Source: a bacterium (GTDB lineage: Bacteria; Armatimonadota; Abditibacteriia; Abditibacteriales; Abditibacteriaceae). Taken from it: a DNA stretch of 36,999 bases. Within the stretch, counting starts at the first letter, position 1. Every line of letters begins with the position of its first letter. The stretch lies in NCBI GenBank assembly GCA_004172935.1, contig SDZD01000061.1, positions 1 through 36,999 of the forward strand. The letters are read 5' to 3'. Of the stretch, positions 23,939-32,507 are shown piece by piece. A program made the position numbers and the translations under genes. The notes under the pieces were generated by a model that saw only the letters and a list, made by a program, of their open reading frames with translations, ran no database searches and was not told the DNA's origin.

Positions 23939-24421
23939 ATGCAAGAAAACCGTGAATCGGCCCACGAAGTCCTGCAACTACTTTCCCTCGACAAGCTGAG
24001 TTTTTCGGGGCGCGCCACCGACCTGACATTGCTCCTGCAAGACAAAGTCATCCTTGTCGAAGGGTTGGAGGAACTGCACTCGTGGATACAGTCCGACATC
24101 GGCTATTCCGCGATGGAAGCCATATTAGAACGCTTGCAATCGCAAGCCTATGCAATAATCTTCGCCGATGCGTCTCTGGCTGCCGAGTTAAAAGCGATGG
24201 AAAAGCAAATCATGGCCTTTCCGTGGAGCAATGTAGTAGGCAGCGACACGGATGATGTCGGCGACGACATCGAAGCCCAACTGATAGCTTTCATCGCTGT
24301 CCGGCTCGCCTATGGGAAAAGCAATGATTTCGTCGAGGAGTGCCTGCAAATTTTCAACGCGGGGCTATGGCCTTTTGGGTGGGATACAAAGAGGCAGAAA
24401 TATCTGGCCTTCTGCCTCTAA
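23939..24421 (+). CDS. Small acidic protein, unknown
   Basis: The 160-residue protein is acidic and predicted mostly helical (HEVLQLLSLDKL, AMEAILERLQSQ, LAAELKAMEKQIMAF), with a DTDDVGDDIEAQ patch before a hydrophobic helix LIAFIAVRLAYG. It has no signal peptide and no motif I can name. The C-terminal NAGLWPFGWD is distinctive and could seed a search. The ATG is clear, with a purine-rich GGATGAT upstream. The gene diverges from another small unknown gene. Its 3' end contains the hairpin that also ends the convergent glycosyltransferase gene. Confidence 0.7.
   Translation: MQENRESAHEVLQLLSLDKLSFSGRATDLTLLLQDKVILVEGLEELHSWIQSDIGYSAMEAILERLQSQAYAIIFADASLAAELKAMEKQIMAFPWSNVVGSDTDDVGDDIEAQLIAFIAVRLAYGKSNDFVEECLQIFNAGLWPFGWDTKRQKYLAFCL
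24391..24418 (-). terminator. Terminator within the 3' end of a convergent gene
   Basis: A 9-bp stem GAGGCAGAA/TTCTGCCTC (24391-24399 and 24410-24418) has a 10-base loop. On the minus strand it is followed by TTTG and lies just after the glycosyltransferase stop at 24430. It overlaps the last codons of the plus-strand gene ending at 24421. Confidence 0.7.
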
Positions 24422-24429
24422 CTAATTGC

Positions 24430-25575
24430 CTATTGAATAGCTTTCAACAGCACCTCGTACTGCTTCTCCCACGACATGGCCTCAGCTCTAGCCCGCGCCT
24501 TTTCTCCCCAACGGGCACGTTCGGAAGCATTTTCGATCATCGGAGCCAGAATTTGCGCCAGCGTGTTGGGGTCATCTGGGTCGAAGTATTGAACAGCATC
24601 GGCGCCCATTTCTGGAATGCCACCGCGCTTGGTGGTCACTGTCGCGATACCACAGGCCATACCCTCCAGCACTGTCAGCGGGCAGGGATCGTTCCACACC
24701 GAGGGCACACAGAAAATAGAGGCTTTCTGATACTCCTCAATGATCTGCAAGCGATTGACTGCCGAAACAAATTCGACGGTCACCTTGTCACTCAATGGCT
24801 GCGCCAGTTCGCGCAGTTCCTTTTCGTAAGGCGGCAAGGCTTCAGGAGAATCGGCTTTGACTCCTCCTACGATTCTCACTTTGAATTTGCGCTCGCCGTT
24901 ATCCAGCAGTTGCGCCGCTTTTAACAGCAGATGCGGCCCTTTGAGGTGGTAAACGCGCCCAATGAAAGAAACGACTGGCTCTTCAACGGGTAGCGCAGCG
25001 GGTTTGAAGCGCTCGATGTCGATACCGTTGTTAACCACGCGAATTTTGTCGCTATCGGAACCCAACTTCGCGCGGAGTTCGTTCGCGATATAGTCGCTGA
25101 CACATATCATGCGGTCGGCGGTCGCCACCAGCGCCTTCAGTTCGCGCCTGCCATAAGTACGCCAAAATTCGTTATGTGCCCAGTGGCAAACCAACGCTTC
25201 GGGGTTAGCCTTCTTCAAAACCGACACTGCCTCTGGACCATTATGAATCAAGATCACACTTCGAGAGCCTTTTATATCCGATGTTATGCCCTGATATTGT
25301 CTGGCACCAAATGGACGTACCCCTCCTGTCTTGGCTAGAGTTGCATCCACGAGCCTCTGCCAGCGCTTAACTCCCGGTCCAAAATTTAATTCTATTCCCT
25401 CACCAACCGGGTAATCATGCAGGGCACCTTTATGGACTGCCACTTTCACATCACCACTATTTTTGACGTGGTATCGGCTCGTTTCAGAGGTCACAGTCGC
25501 TAACGCACTTGGGTACAGGGCTGTGTAATGGTCATTCAATATATGAATCCAAGAAGAGAGAGTGGGTGAGGTCAT
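24430..25575 (-). CDS. Glycosyltransferase family 4
   Basis: The 381-residue enzyme has the GT-B fold of GT4 retaining transferases. An N-terminal acceptor half ends with CVSDYIANELRAKLG and NGIDIERFKP. The nucleotide-sugar half contains FIGRVYHLKGPHLLL (R207 and K212) and the E-x7-E-type motif CPLTVLEGMACGIATVTTKRGGIPE around E304. It has no membrane segment, so it acts in the cytoplasm or at the inner face of the membrane, probably in glycan or glycolipid synthesis. The sugar donor and acceptor cannot be read from sequence. It is monocistronic, with a 287-bp AT-rich region upstream. Confidence 0.92.
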   Translation of the reverse strand: MTSPTLSSWIHILNDHYTALYPSALATVTSETSRYHVKNSGDVKVAVHKGALHDYPVGEGIELNFGPGVKRWQRLVDATLAKTGGVRPFGARQYQGITSDIKGSRSVILIHNGPEAVSVLKKANPEALVCHWAHNEFWRTYGRRELKALVATADRMICVSDYIANELRAKLGSDSDKIRVVNNGIDIERFKPAALPVEEPVVSFIGRVYHLKGPHLLLKAAQLLDNGERKFKVRIVGGVKADSPEALPPYEKELRELAQPLSDKVTVEFVSAVNRLQIIEEYQKASIFCVPSVWNDPCPLTVLEGMACGIATVTTKRGGIPEMGADAVQYFDPDDPNTLAQILAPMIENASERARWGEKARARAEAMSWEKQYEVLLKAIQ

Positions 25576-25862
25576 GGAATCTCGTTTGGGTAGGGTCTTG
25601 ATGATTACCGCAAAAAAGATTCAGGCCAAAGAAGAGGTGGCCTATTAGGGAGTATCTTTATGCGGTTTTTGTGCTTCCAACGGACCAAATACTCGGCGAG
25701 TACCTGCCCATCGAGCGCACACAGAGACCGCTCCTCATCTTACCGACTACAACACAACTAAATCACAATTTTAATTATAAAACCACCGAATCGACCTGCA
25801 ATAATAATGTACATTTCAACTTTATCTGTTATATTGCAATTTCTTTATCGGCGGTGTTCTTT
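25576..25862. promoter_or_regulatory. AT-rich spacer upstream of GT4 gene with weak promoter candidate
   Basis: No gene is visible here. On the minus strand a perfect TATAAT (25779-25774) lies 16 bp after TTGCAG (25801-25796). This would transcribe the glycosyltransferase with a leader of about 190 nt. The -35 match is poor. No terminator for the amylase gene ending at 25863 was recognised. Confidence 0.35.
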
Positions 25863-27245
25863 CTATTTACGAACCCACACAGCGTAGCCATCGCCCCATG
25901 TTTCCAATTTCCAAACTCTGCTATCAGGATTAAATTCGAGACCCTGCCCTATCTTCACGATGAGAGTGCTACTTTCCGTCGGCTTGTCGCCGATAATCGC
26001 CACGTAGTTATTCCCATGAACCTCGGTTTTCATGTAACTCCCGCTATTCACTCTGGCATATTTGCGGGCACGGATGAGCGCCTTGATTTGGGGGCCATAT
26101 TGCCAGTCAAAGTAGTGCTTCCAGTACACGCAAGGAATACCCGGATGAGTCAGGATGTAGGCGTACCCCTGCATCAATTTTTCGTTTCTCTTAAAAGAGT
26201 CTTCGGCCTTTTGGGGAAATCCCGTATCGTGATTCTCTAAAAAAGTAACGGCTTTGTTCCTATTGATAGCGATAAGACCATCATTGACTCCATCATGAAA
26301 ACTAAGCGCTGGTAAGTGATCATATTGAGAGTTATTAAGATAGGTAGCTAATTTATTTTTGGTTGGAAAATCAAAGGCCGGACACGCCTTCAGAGCCGGG
26401 TCAGACTGCCCCTGCCATTTGGTCCCATCTACCCAACTCGTTACAGCAGCAGCGTTATCATCCCAGTATTCCCCCACTGCAAACGAAGGCTTGGACGCAT
26501 AGTTGTATTCGGCGATGTAACGAGGGTCAAATCCTTTGGCCATGTCATAGCGCCACCCCCGATAACCCAGCTTTTTCAGCAATCCAAGGTACTTCTTTAT
26601 CTCTGCCCTTAACGCAGGATTGGAGTGGCCAAGGTCTCTGGCCCCCTCCCAATCCGCTCCTGAGTCGGGCGCTCCTTTCTTTCCAGCTTGCAATATCGCT
26701 CGGTCTCGCGGATTGGGCAAATCACTGAGCGCTTTTTTCCAAAACTCATCGGTCGAACAAATGAAAGAAGAGGGCCACGTAGGATTTTTATACGTCGCCC
26801 ACCCCCCTGAACCATTGCGGTGATTAATGACGATGTCAGCAATTGGCTCGATACCCTTATTCAGCAATGCACGCAATAGCCTTCTCTGCTGCGCATCAGT
26901 ACCGTAATTATTAGCGAAGTTGAAATATTGTTCTGGATGATAACCAGCTCCTTCGCCCTGTGAAGGCGGCGGCAACCAAATCACATCAAATTTCGCGGCG
27001 GCAAGTTCATCAACTTTACTATTCACATAATCGTACCACTTATGACGCCAATGAACTTCATATTCGACCCCACTAGCACTCCTCATGCGACCATCTTGAT
27101 GGGATTCCCATCCGAACCCCTGAATCATTACTCGCGGGTCGTTATAGCCCCCCTGAGCATAAGCAGAAGGCACCGATACAAGGGTAGCCGCAGCACCAAG
27201 GATTCTCCCGCATCTGGCAAATAAGCTTTGTGTCTGAATCTTCAT
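25863..27245 (-). CDS. Secreted alpha-amylase, GH13 (plant/bacterial type)
   Basis: The 460-residue enzyme hydrolyses internal alpha-1,4 bonds of starch or glycogen. It begins with a signal peptide (cut expected after PSAYAQ, about 31) and goes straight into the (beta/alpha)8 barrel. The conserved regions are ADIVINHRNG, GWRYDMAKGF with nucleophile D234, FAVGEYWDD with acid/base E259, and FLENHDTG with D340. The PPPSQ.....GY segment fits the plant-like GH13_6 group. A beta-sandwich C-domain ends with DGYAVWVRK. The ATG at 27245 is preferred over a TTG at 27263, since it starts the signal peptide. It lies directly downstream of a close paralogue that lacks a signal peptide. Confidence 0.96.
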   Translation of the reverse strand: MKIQTQSLFARCGRILGAAATLVSVPSAYAQGGYNDPRVMIQGFGWESHQDGRMRSASGVEYEVHWRHKWYDYVNSKVDELAAAKFDVIWLPPPSQGEGAGYHPEQYFNFANNYGTDAQQRRLLRALLNKGIEPIADIVINHRNGSGGWATYKNPTWPSSFICSTDEFWKKALSDLPNPRDRAILQAGKKGAPDSGADWEGARDLGHSNPALRAEIKKYLGLLKKLGYRGWRYDMAKGFDPRYIAEYNYASKPSFAVGEYWDDNAAAVTSWVDGTKWQGQSDPALKACPAFDFPTKNKLATYLNNSQYDHLPALSFHDGVNDGLIAINRNKAVTFLENHDTGFPQKAEDSFKRNEKLMQGYAYILTHPGIPCVYWKHYFDWQYGPQIKALIRARKYARVNSGSYMKTEVHGNNYVAIIGDKPTESSTLIVKIGQGLEFNPDSRVWKLETWGDGYAVWVRK

Positions 27246-27398
27246 AGAGGTATGTGCAACCAAAACAATTATTTTTCGAGATTGATGTGGTTATTTTCCT
27301 TCCGCACCAATCCTTAATACTATTAAAGCAACTAATTGTTACGATTAGAACACATAATCTCTAAAAATACCGGGCGAAACACAATTTTTCGTCGAGCG

Positions 27399-28748
27399 TT
27401 ACTTTTTCTTGCTGTAGTGTTTTTTCGTCTTTCGAACCCACACGGCATAGCCATCGCCCGACGTTTCCAGATTCCACACTCGGCCATCAGGTTTATAGTC
27501 GTCGCTCGCGCCAATTTTCACGATGAGAGTGCTGCTTTCGGTAGTTTCATCGCCCAGTGTCGCCACATAACAATCGCCCTGCACTTCGGTCTTGAGAAAG
27601 CTGCCGCTGTGGATGCCCGCATATTTGCGGGCGTGAATGAGCGCCTTGATTTCGGGGCCACGCTCCCAATCGAAGTAATGCTTCCAGTACACACAGGGAA
27701 TACCGGGGTGCGTGAGGATATAGGCGTAAGCCTGCATCAATTTTTCATCGTTGTTGAAGGAATCATGCTCCTTCTGCGGAACACCGGTATCGTGATTCTC
27801 CAAAAATGTGACCGCCTTATTGGGGTTAACCGCGATAAGGCCATAACCACTGCCGCTATGCGCGCTTATTGACGGCAATTGGTTGTACTGCGAATTGTTG
27901 ATGAGGGTCTTCAATTTCTCCTGCGTCGGGAAATCGAAGGCGCAGCACGCCCCAGCAGCCGGGTCAGGCTGCCCTTTCCACTCGGTTTCCTTCACCCACT
28001 TCGCCACTAAAGCGGCGTCGCCATCCCAATATTCACCGACGGCGAATGAGGGCTTCGAGGCAAAGTTGTATTCGGCGGTATAGCGCGGGTCGTAGCCCTT
28101 CGACATATCGTAGCGCCAACCGCGATAGCCCAACTCCTTGAGCATTTCGAGGTACTTCTTTATCTCTGCGCGTAGGTCTGGGTTGGAGTGGTCGAGTTCG
28201 CGTCCGCCTGTGCCAGAGGGTGAGTCCGAACCATCGAAATCGGGCGCGCCTTTTTTCCCGGCTTTCCAGATTTCTTTGTCGCGGGGATTGTGCAAATCTT
28301 CGAGTTTCTGGCTCCAGAAACTATCGTCCGAGCAAATGAACCACGACGGCCAATCGGGGTTCTCGAAGTTAGCCCATCCGCCCGAACCGTTGCGGTGGTT
28401 GATAACAATATCGGCAATTGGCTCAACGCCATGCTTCGACAAAGCGCGCAACAACGCCCGCTGCTGGTCGGCGCTACCGTAGTTGTTATTAAAGTTGAAG
28501 TATTGCTCGGCCTGATAGCCTGCCCCCGCGCCCTGCGAGGGCGGCGGAAGCCAAATCAAATCGAACTTAGCATCGGCGAGTTCGGCGGCTTTGCTGCCCA
28601 CAAAGTCGTACCAATTGTGAGTCCAGTGAACTCTGTATTCAATCCCATTGGCGCTACTCTGGCGTCCATTTTGATGGGACTCCCAACCGAAGCCCTGAAT
28701 CATCACTCTCGAATCGTTATACCCAACCTGCTTATGCGCTTTTGACAT
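27399..28748 (-). CDS. Alpha-amylase GH13 without signal peptide (tandem paralogue)
   Basis: This 449-residue amylase aligns end to end with the next gene (roughly 70% identity by eye). It has the same catalytic set, D214 (GWRYDMSKGY), E239 (FAVGEYWDG) and D320 (FLENHDTG), but starts directly at MSKAHKQVGYNDSRVM. An in-frame stop 36 bp upstream and no alternative start codon in between exclude a hidden signal peptide, so it should work in the cytoplasm, perhaps on glycogen or imported maltodextrin. A 7-residue insertion near 171-180 (FDGSDSPSGT) and a basic tail (KKHYSKKK) are specific to this copy. Tandem duplication with division of location is the simplest explanation. Confidence 0.96.
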   Translation of the reverse strand: MSKAHKQVGYNDSRVMIQGFGWESHQNGRQSSANGIEYRVHWTHNWYDFVGSKAAELADAKFDLIWLPPPSQGAGAGYQAEQYFNFNNNYGSADQQRALLRALSKHGVEPIADIVINHRNGSGGWANFENPDWPSWFICSDDSFWSQKLEDLHNPRDKEIWKAGKKGAPDFDGSDSPSGTGGRELDHSNPDLRAEIKKYLEMLKELGYRGWRYDMSKGYDPRYTAEYNFASKPSFAVGEYWDGDAALVAKWVKETEWKGQPDPAAGACCAFDFPTQEKLKTLINNSQYNQLPSISAHSGSGYGLIAVNPNKAVTFLENHDTGVPQKEHDSFNNDEKLMQAYAYILTHPGIPCVYWKHYFDWERGPEIKALIHARKYAGIHSGSFLKTEVQGDCYVATLGDETTESSTLIVKIGASDDYKPDGRVWNLETSGDGYAVWVRKTKKHYSKKK

Positions 28749-28820
28749 TGAAACTACTTCAAGCCCAGCAGCGCACTCTTTTCATGGAGAGTTCTGCTCA
28801 GAACATCCAATCCAGATGAG

Positions 28821-29843
28821 TTAAATCTTCGCGCTGTGGGCTTGCTTTGCCATCACAGCGAAGATGATGCCAGTCAAGTCATGGTAGTAGAAAAGAGAGT
28901 GATTATTGCAGCCGAGTAATAGGCGACGGCGCACGCGATAAAGCAGCGGCAAATCGGAGGGCAGTAGCACGGCAGCGGCATCACGCTCGCCATCGGAGAC
29001 GGCTCTGGATAGCGCCAGAAAGGTCGAAGAATCGCCCGCCAAAAGGCGATTGAAAGCGGCAATGAACTGCGCACGAGTAGTTTTCGGTTTGGCTCGCGGC
29101 GTCACTGCTTCGGGAGCGCGCAAAAACTGGTCGATTGCTTCAATCGCTCCCGCCGATAATCCCTGACGCTTAATAGTGAGGATCGCGGCCCGCGCCCCTG
29201 GCGTGGCCTGATCGAGAAGGATTGAAAGAGCCGCTTCGCGCTCGGCATATTTGGGGTTATTGACAAGGGCGAATAATTTGGGAGTGGCGCGCTCCTCGCT
29301 CTGGCTGCACCATAATAGTCGTGCGACGGAGTGATGATAAATGGTTTCGTCGGCGTATTCAGGAATGATATTGTTAGGCACGAAATTCACGTCCTCATCA
29401 TCAAGGGCGCGTTTGGCCGCTTTCGAGACATCGAACCCTTCGGTTCCCCGCAAAGTGAGAATAGCCGTCCAGCGTCCCACTCCCACCAAATCAAGCGAAG
29501 CATTGCTGTAAATCTCGACTTGTGCGCGCTTCGATTCGAGCGTGGGCGAAATCTCGACCAACAAATTGGAGCCATCGAAGCGAAAGAAGGGGTTCGCCTT
29601 GGCGTCGCTTAATTTGGCGCGCAGACAAGGCAAATATCTCGTTTTGTTCGCTTTCACCCGCGTCCAGAAGTTGTTCAGTTCGCCTTCTTTGGCTTGCTTT
29701 TGCGCCAGAGTCAAACGCGACTCGTCGAAGTTGTAGGTTTTAGCGACAAGCGCATTAAATTCGGCGCACGAAGCGGCGTCTTCGGCGCGAGCAACAACAG
29801 GTAACAACAACACGACACCAAGAAGTAGAGGAGATGTTTTCAT
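28821..29843 (-). CDS. Exported protein, unknown function
   Basis: The 340-residue protein starts with a short signal peptide (MKTSPLLLGVVLLLPVVARA). The open frame extends to 30137, overlapping the divergent FemAB gene, so the ATG at 29843 is preferred. The mature part has two regions. The first, at about 25-150, carries two Cys residues (SCAEF, LPCLR). The second, helical region has possible HEAT-like repeats (YAEREAALSILLDQATPGARAAILTIK, AIEAIDQFL). It ends with LLGCNNHSLFYYHDLTGIIFAVMA. I recognise no family or catalytic motif. It lies 72 bp upstream of the amylase gene on the same strand, so co-transcription is possible. Confidence 0.78.
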   Translation of the reverse strand: MKTSPLLLGVVLLLPVVARAEDAASCAEFNALVAKTYNFDESRLTLAQKQAKEGELNNFWTRVKANKTRYLPCLRAKLSDAKANPFFRFDGSNLLVEISPTLESKRAQVEIYSNASLDLVGVGRWTAILTLRGTEGFDVSKAAKRALDDEDVNFVPNNIIPEYADETIYHHSVARLLWCSQSEERATPKLFALVNNPKYAEREAALSILLDQATPGARAAILTIKRQGLSAGAIEAIDQFLRAPEAVTPRAKPKTTRAQFIAAFNRLLAGDSSTFLALSRAVSDGERDAAAVLLPSDLPLLYRVRRRLLLGCNNHSLFYYHDLTGIIFAVMAKQAHSAKI

Positions 29844-29910
29844 GGGCAATAACGCATGGTTTATCGCGTTGAAACGGGCGTAGCACGCGAAATTTCGTCC
29901 CGGTTGGCGC

Positions 29911-31005
29911 GTGTCGCTTAAAATTTCTCCGGTGTCTTTTAATCCTACTGCCGAAGAGAAGCGAAAATGGCGCGATTTCGTCGCGGCCTCTCCGCATGGC
30001 GACGTGTTGCAATGCCTCGAATGGGGGCCTGTCAAAAAACCCGAATCACAGCCACTGTCCGTTGCCATTCGCAACGGCGATGGATTCGACGCGACCGCAT
30101 TAGTCCTCAAGCGCGCCCTGCCCCCACGCCGCTTCACTATGGGGCATAGCCTGTTTTACCTGCCACGTGGCCCCATCCTCGATTGGTCAAAACCCGATGT
30201 CTTCGAGAATATGATCGAAGAACTCAAGGCCGAAGCACGCAAACACAAAGCAGTCTCGCTCAAAATCGACCCCTGCGTGCTGCAAGGCACGCCCGGCTTC
30301 AAAGAGCGTTTGGCGAAGGTCGGCTTCGTCCCATCACCCGAAGTGCATCCAATATTCGGCGGCACCCAGCCACGTTGCAACATGAAGATGGACATTTCGG
30401 CGTCGTTAGATGATGTCCTCATGAAGCAGATCAAGGCCGGATGGCGCCGCAACATCCGCGTCAGCGAAAAGCATAATGTGCGCGTGGTGGACGATTTGGG
30501 CCGCGACGGTCTGAAGATTTTTCACGACATCTACAAAGTCACTTTCGAGCGCAATCACTTCAAAGGCTATTCGCTTGCGTACTTCGAAAAGATGTGGGAT
30601 GCGCTCGCCCCGTCGGGCCTCATCAAACTGTTCGTCTCTTTCCACGAAGACCAACCTCTATCGGCGGCGATTAGCTTTTTATTGCCTCCGCAGTGCTGGT
30701 ACATGTTCGGCGCCAGTTCCAACGATAGCCGTAACCTGATGCCAAACCACGCGATGCAGTGGGCGATGATTTCTTGGGCCAAAGAAAACGGCTGCACCAC
30801 TTACGATTTCCGTGGTGTGCCCGACCCAGAACTGGGCGATGTTCCGCCTCACGAAGAGGGTCTGGTGCGCTTCAAATCGGGCTTTGGCGCGGAGATGGTT
30901 TGCTACGAAGGCGAATTTGATTTACCGCTTTCCAAAAGTTGGTATTGGTTATGGACGCAAGGGCGCCCCAAACTAATGGCAGCAGTCAAGAAGTTGAAAC
31001 GGTAA
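29911..31005 (+). CDS. FemAB/FemX-family aminoacyltransferase-like protein
   Basis: The 364-residue protein shows the double GNAT-like fold of Fem transferases. It has an N-terminal half with FMGHSLFYLPRGPILDW and VSLKIDPCV, then KQIKAGWRRNIRVSEKHNV, a stretch typical of the family, and in the second half AAISFLLPPQCWYMFGASSND, MPNHAMQWAMISWAKENGCTTYDFRGVPDP and GLVRFKSGFGAE. These enzymes use aminoacyl-tRNA to add amino acids to peptidoglycan precursors at the membrane; relatives modify other acceptors. The start is a GTG at 29911. A second GTG at 29932 is possible. No clear ribosome-binding site is seen. The product probably works with the wall precursors that also need alanine racemase, encoded 1.5 kb downstream. 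Confidence 0.92.
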   Translation: MSLKISPVSFNPTAEEKRKWRDFVAASPHGDVLQCLEWGPVKKPESQPLSVAIRNGDGFDATALVLKRALPPRRFTMGHSLFYLPRGPILDWSKPDVFENMIEELKAEARKHKAVSLKIDPCVLQGTPGFKERLAKVGFVPSPEVHPIFGGTQPRCNMKMDISASLDDVLMKQIKAGWRRNIRVSEKHNVRVVDDLGRDGLKIFHDIYKVTFERNHFKGYSLAYFEKMWDALAPSGLIKLFVSFHEDQPLSAAISFLLPPQCWYMFGASSNDSRNLMPNHAMQWAMISWAKENGCTTYDFRGVPDPELGDVPPHEEGLVRFKSGFGAEMVCYEGEFDLPLSKSWYWLWTQGRPKLMAAVKKLKR

Positions 31006-31062
31006 ATCATCCGAGGAACAGCGGGGACGTGTCGCCGTCACACCTTGCACCTCATATATTTC

Positions 31063-31084
31063 GGGACATGAAGGGTCATGTCCC
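31063..31084 (+). promoter_or_regulatory. Hairpin in the leader of the RNase D gene
   Basis: A perfect 8-bp stem GGGACATG/CATGTCCC (31063-31070 and 31077-31084) has a 6-base loop. It lies between the FemAB stop and the RNase D start. No T tract follows, so a terminator is unlikely; it may be an operator or mRNA structure. Confidence 0.35.
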
Positions 31085-31155
31085 ACCAAGGGCGGGCAAA
31101 AGAGCTCCACACCGTTTAGCAGAAGAGTCGCCCCACAGTAGGAAGATAACGAACA

Positions 31156-32334
31156 ATGCTCATCTCCAAGCCGGCGCAATTCGCCCAATTTTTAGAAGAA
31201 CTTCAGGTCGCGACATCCAATGGGGCGCCGCTGGCCCTCGATACCGAATTTTTGGGAGAGAAGCGCTACTTCGAGCGCCTGTGTCTGGTTCAAATTCATG
31301 CTCCCACCGAAATCGGAGCCGTCGAAGCGGCGCTCGACCCGTTCACGCTCGACCTCGCACCGCTGGCAAAACTCATCGAAGACCCCTCAATCGTGAAGTT
31401 GGTTCACGCGGGCGCCGTCGATTTGAAAATCTTTTTCCAGAACTTCGGAGCGCGCCCCCAAAACGTCTTCGATACCCAGATAGCAGGCGCCTTTCTGGGC
31501 TATGGGCACCAGATCGGTTACGCCGATTTAGTCAAGCGTATCACGCGCGTACAGCTGTCGAAGACGATGCAGTACACCGACTGGAGCGCGCGCCCACTCT
31601 CTGCCGAGCAAATTGATTACGCTCTGGCCGACGTGCGCTATTTGCCGCCCATATTCGAGAAGCTGCGTGCCGACCTCGAAGATCGGGGCCGCACAGGTTG
31701 GGCACAATCGGAATTTGGCCGCGCCATCGAAAAAGCCACCCGCCAGTTCGACGATAGCGACGCCTACAAGCGCCTCAACCTGTCGGGCCTGTCGCGCAAA
31801 CAACTCGCGGTTTTGCGAGAAGGCGCCAGCGTTCGCGAAACCATCGCACGCGGCAACGATAAACCACCGTCCTTCGTGATGCCCGATTTGGCGCTTATCC
31901 AGATGGCGCGTCAGCAGCCGAAGAACATCGCCGATTTGCGCGCCATTCGCGGCATCACCACGCTCTCGACACGCGACGCCCAAAAATTTCTCGACTCCGT
32001 CCAAACCGCGCTCACCTCACCGACAGCCGACTGGCCCGAAGCCTGGGATTCAGCGCGCCCCGACGCCCGCCTCGACTCCATTATCGCCCTGTTGGGTGTA
32101 GTGGTGAGTTCGACAGCCGCAGCGCAGGACGTATCGCGCTCCTATCTGGCCCCACGCGAAGCCCTGTTTGAGCTTGCCAGCCATTACATCGACGGCACGC
32201 TCGACGAAGTCGGCCCTTTGCCCGTCCTGCAAGATTGGCGAGGCGAACTGGTCGGTCGCGACCTAGTTGCGCTGCTACGCGGCGAACGAGTAGTCTCCTT
32301 CGACAGCGACTTGAAACTGCCAGTCCTTCGCTAG
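31156..32334 (+). CDS. rnd: Ribonuclease D
   Basis: RNase D trims 3' ends of tRNA and other small RNAs in the cytoplasm. The 392-residue protein has a DEDDy exonuclease domain with all expected residues: D29 and E31 (LALDTEF), D89 (HAGAVDLKIF), and Y155 with D159 (YALADVRYL). HRDC-type helices follow from about 205, with NLSGLSRKQLAVLRE and LRAIRGI. The C-terminal third may form a second degenerate HRDC. An AGGAAG site lies 10 nt before the ATG. Length and order match the family (E. coli 375). It is followed by a repeat patch before the alanine racemase gene. Confidence 0.95.
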   Translation: MLISKPAQFAQFLEELQVATSNGAPLALDTEFLGEKRYFERLCLVQIHAPTEIGAVEAALDPFTLDLAPLAKLIEDPSIVKLVHAGAVDLKIFFQNFGARPQNVFDTQIAGAFLGYGHQIGYADLVKRITRVQLSKTMQYTDWSARPLSAEQIDYALADVRYLPPIFEKLRADLEDRGRTGWAQSEFGRAIEKATRQFDDSDAYKRLNLSGLSRKQLAVLREGASVRETIARGNDKPPSFVMPDLALIQMARQQPKNIADLRAIRGITTLSTRDAQKFLDSVQTALTSPTADWPEAWDSARPDARLDSIIALLGVVVSSTAAAQDVSRSYLAPREALFELASHYIDGTLDEVGPLPVLQDWRGELVGRDLVALLRGERVVSFDSDLKLPVLR

Positions 32335-32337
32335 GAA

Positions 32338-32369
32338 GCTGTTGGCTATTGGCTTTTAGCTGTTAGCCT
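32338..32369. repeat. Inverted copy of the AGCTATTGGC repeat after rnd
   Basis: The 20 bases at 32345-32364 (GCTATTGGCTTTTAGCTGTT) are the exact reverse complement of 32432-32451 in the first direct repeat. The two can pair across a 67-base loop. Confidence 0.85.
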
Positions 32370-32411
32370 GCGGAACAAAAACGCTTAGGCCTGAGCAAAA
32401 ATTTTTAAGTT

Positions 32412-32506
32412 CGGTGAGTGGGCTAATAGCCAACAGCTAAAAGCCAATAGCTTTCAAAGCGGTGAGTGGGCTAATAGCCAACAGCTAACAGCCAATAGCT
32501 TTCAAA
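32412..32506. repeat. Two tandem 47-bp direct repeats upstream of alr
   Basis: The segments 32412-32458 and 32460-32506 are 47 bp each and differ at one position (GCTAAAAGCC versus GCTAACAGCC). Each contains the palindrome GGCTAATAGCC and ends with CTTTCAAA. The second copy ends 1 bp before the alr start codon, so it replaces the usual ribosome-binding region. Confidence 0.93.
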
Positions 32507-32507
32507 T

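Noticed and set aside
28821..30137. Longer version of the exported protein starting at 30137
   Set aside because: It would overlap the divergent FemAB gene by over 200 bp and bury the signal peptide at residue 99.
31063..31084. Terminator after the FemAB gene
   Set aside because: The stem is perfect but no T tract follows on either strand in the right position, so it is listed as a hairpin only.
32412..32506. CRISPR array
   Set aside because: There are only two direct 47-bp units with a 1-bp gap, so no spacers; the units are palindromic repeats.
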